Shown piece after piece: positions 5,737-6,878 of a stretch of 6,878 nt of DNA (its first letter is position 1; the number at the start of each line of letters is the position of its first letter). Both the position numbers and the translations under genes were made by a program. The notes beneath the pieces are model-generated. The model saw only the letters and a list, made by a program, of their open reading frames with translations, searched no databases and had not been told where the DNA came from. Location of the stretch: NCBI GenBank assembly GCA_014380205.1, contig JACMKH010000017.1:1-6878 (forward strand), given 5' to 3'. The DNA is from Sphingomonadaceae bacterium (GTDB lineage Bacteria > Pseudomonadota > Alphaproteobacteria > Sphingomonadales > Sphingomonadaceae).

Positions 5737-6279
5737 ATGAACATCGATCTCATCCCCCCGGGCGACGATCCGCCCGAGCGGCTCAACGTGATCATCGAGG
5801 TTCCGGTCGGCGGCGAGCCGGTCAAATACGAGTTCGACAAGGCGAGCGGCGCGCTATTCGTCGATCGCATCCTCCACACGCCGATGCGCTATCCGGCCAA
5901 TTACGGCTTCATCCCGCACACGCTCTCGCCTGACGGCGATCCGCTCGACGCGCTGGTGATCGCGCGTTCGCCGTTCATCCCGGGATCGGTGGTGCGCGTG
6001 CGGCCGATCGCGGTGCTCAACCTCGAGGACGAGCATGGCGGCGACGAGAAGCTGCTGACCGTCCCCGTCGACACGACCTTCCCCTATTACAGCAACGTCG
6101 GCGAGGGCGGCGACCTGCCCGAGATCGTGATGCGCCAGATCGAGCATTTCTTCACCCACTATAAGGACCTCGAGCCCGAGAAATGGGTCCGCGTCGGCAA
6201 ATGGGGCGGTAGCGGCGACGCGCGGACGGTGGTGATGGAGAGCATCGCGCGGGCGGAGGCGGGCGATGACGCGCGCTGA
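5737..6279 (+). CDS. ppa: Soluble inorganic pyrophosphatase (family I)
   Basis: This is a complete 180-residue protein, the usual size for bacterial family I enzymes, which hydrolyse cytoplasmic pyrophosphate to two phosphates with Mg2+ and pull biosynthetic reactions forward. The signature DGDPLDA is present (metal-binding Asp66, Asp68, Asp71). By comparison with the E. coli enzyme the remaining active-site residues are in place: Glu21, Lys30, Glu32, Arg44, Tyr52, Tyr56, Asp99, Glu100, Asp104, Lys106, and Tyr142-Lys143 in HYKDLE. The start ATG follows GAGGG and the N-terminus MNIDLIPPGDDPP is typical of alphaproteobacteria, so the start is secure. It reads away from the accessory cluster and overlaps the next gene by 14 bp, suggesting translational coupling. 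Confidence 0.97.
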   Translation: MNIDLIPPGDDPPERLNVIIEVPVGGEPVKYEFDKASGALFVDRILHTPMRYPANYGFIPHTLSPDGDPLDALVIARSPFIPGSVVRVRPIAVLNLEDEHGGDEKLLTVPVDTTFPYYSNVGEGGDLPEIVMRQIEHFFTHYKDLEPEKWVRVGKWGGSGDARTVVMESIARAEAGDDAR

Positions 6280-6878
6280 GCGGCTGCTGTGGATCGCTTG
6301 CGCGATCGCGGGCCTGATCGCGCTGGTCATCGCGCCGCTCTTCCTGGCGATTCCCGGCATTCATGGATGCATTCCGGTTCCCGAGCATGGGGCGCTCGTG
6401 TCGTTCGAGCTCGTCCGCTCGCCCGAGGCGGTCGAGGCGCTGTTCGCCGAGCAATGCCGCGCGAGCCTGATGGTCGCGATGCGCCAATCGCTGTGGCTCG
6501 ACGGACTCGCCTTCATCCCCGCCTACACGGCCTTCTTCATCCTGCTGCTGCTCGCGCTGAGACGGCATGGCGCGGCGATCGCCTGGGCGGGCATCGCGGC
6601 GGTGGCGGCGGGCGCGCTGTGCGATCAATATGAGGGGCTGATGCTCCACGTGATCCTGGCCGACTTTCCCGGCGATCCCGACACGTTCGCGCGGCTGGTC
6701 CCGGCGGTGCGCGGCAAGTTCCTCGCGCTCGCGATCGCGACGGCGCTCGCGGGATGGCTGCTCGCGCGGCGCGCCGGGCTTGATCGAGCGCTGGGCCGGG
6801 TAGCCGCTCTGGGCGGGATCGTCGCGCTCGCCTTCGTCGCCGGTGATCGCTTCGTGGGCGTTTCGCTGCTCGGGATGA
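6266..6878 (+). CDS. Multi-pass membrane protein of unknown function (3' end beyond the window)
   Basis: The frame opens at ATG 6266-6268, inside the last codons of ppa, and stays open to the window edge: 204 codons read with one base left over. It encodes a hydrophobic protein with likely membrane segments at about residues 8-32, 77-98, 102-118, 151-168 and 178-198. A longer, more polar loop at about 33-75 contains two cysteines (Cys35 and Cys64), which could form a disulphide if the loop is periplasmic. No cleavable signal peptide is obvious; the first segment looks like an anchor. Codon usage matches ppa. The overlap with ppa suggests one operon, but a shared role with pyrophosphatase is not implied. 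I recognise no family. The reading frame was followed codon by codon through the whole stretch, so the coding call is firmer than any function. Confidence 0.8.
   Translation, partial: MTRAERLLWIACAIAGLIALVIAPLFLAIPGIHGCIPVPEHGALVSFELVRSPEAVEALFAEQCRASLMVAMRQSLWLDGLAFIPAYTAFFILLLLALRRHGAAIAWAGIAAVAAGALCDQYEGLMLHVILADFPGDPDTFARLVPAVRGKFLALAIATALAGWLLARRAGLDRALGRVAALGGIVALAFVAGDRFVGVSLLGM

Noticed and set aside
5854..6649. Minus-strand frames opposite ppa and the membrane-protein gene
   Set aside because: ppa has an intact active site on the plus strand and the membrane protein a coherent hydrophobic pattern; the antisense frames are Arg/Asp/His-rich shadows.

Overview
The window looks like a small piece of a high-GC alphaproteobacterial chromosome, most likely from a sphingomonad (Sphingomonadales). 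This rests on the character of the ClpA and inorganic pyrophosphatase proteins, on GC-rich codon choice in the core genes (third positions mostly G or C), and on a Caulobacter/Sphingomonas-style RTX protein. It is a judgement from protein character, not a database match.

Layout. Positions 1-130 hold a short, diverged, inverted piece of clpA, joined abruptly to the 3' third of a second clpA copy running forward (about 126-842). Convergent to clpA lies a minus-strand cluster of three genes, read right to left. The first is an RTX-type calcium-binding protein (4992-3544). The second, 24 bp further on, is a 724-residue phage-tail-fibre-like protein (3519-1345). The third is a small protein of about 131 residues (1271-876) that is a free-standing paralogue of the tail-fibre protein's own C-terminal module. 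No terminase, portal, capsid, integrase or type I secretion gene is visible. To the right is an AT-rich, promoter-like stretch (about 5060-5180), a possible 45-codon small gene on the minus strand (5353-5216), and a leader region with several dyad or repeat elements. The plus strand then carries ppa (5737-6279), overlapped by a gene for a multi-pass membrane protein that is still open at the window end (6266-6878+).

How it fits together. clpA (protein quality control) and ppa (pyrophosphate hydrolysis) are housekeeping genes. The three minus-strand genes between them form an accessory cassette: a probable type I-secreted calcium-binding repeat protein, a fibre with a T7-like virion-attachment domain, and a spare copy of the fibre's tip. 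Base composition inside the cassette is uneven: 42% GC at 4021-4080 against 75% at 4741-4800, counted by hand. This suggests a mosaic or acquired origin. The most unusual points are the orphan tail fibre coupled to an RTX gene, the duplicated stand-alone tip module, and the inverted clpA junction at the left edge. That junction may be an assembly chimera between related strains.
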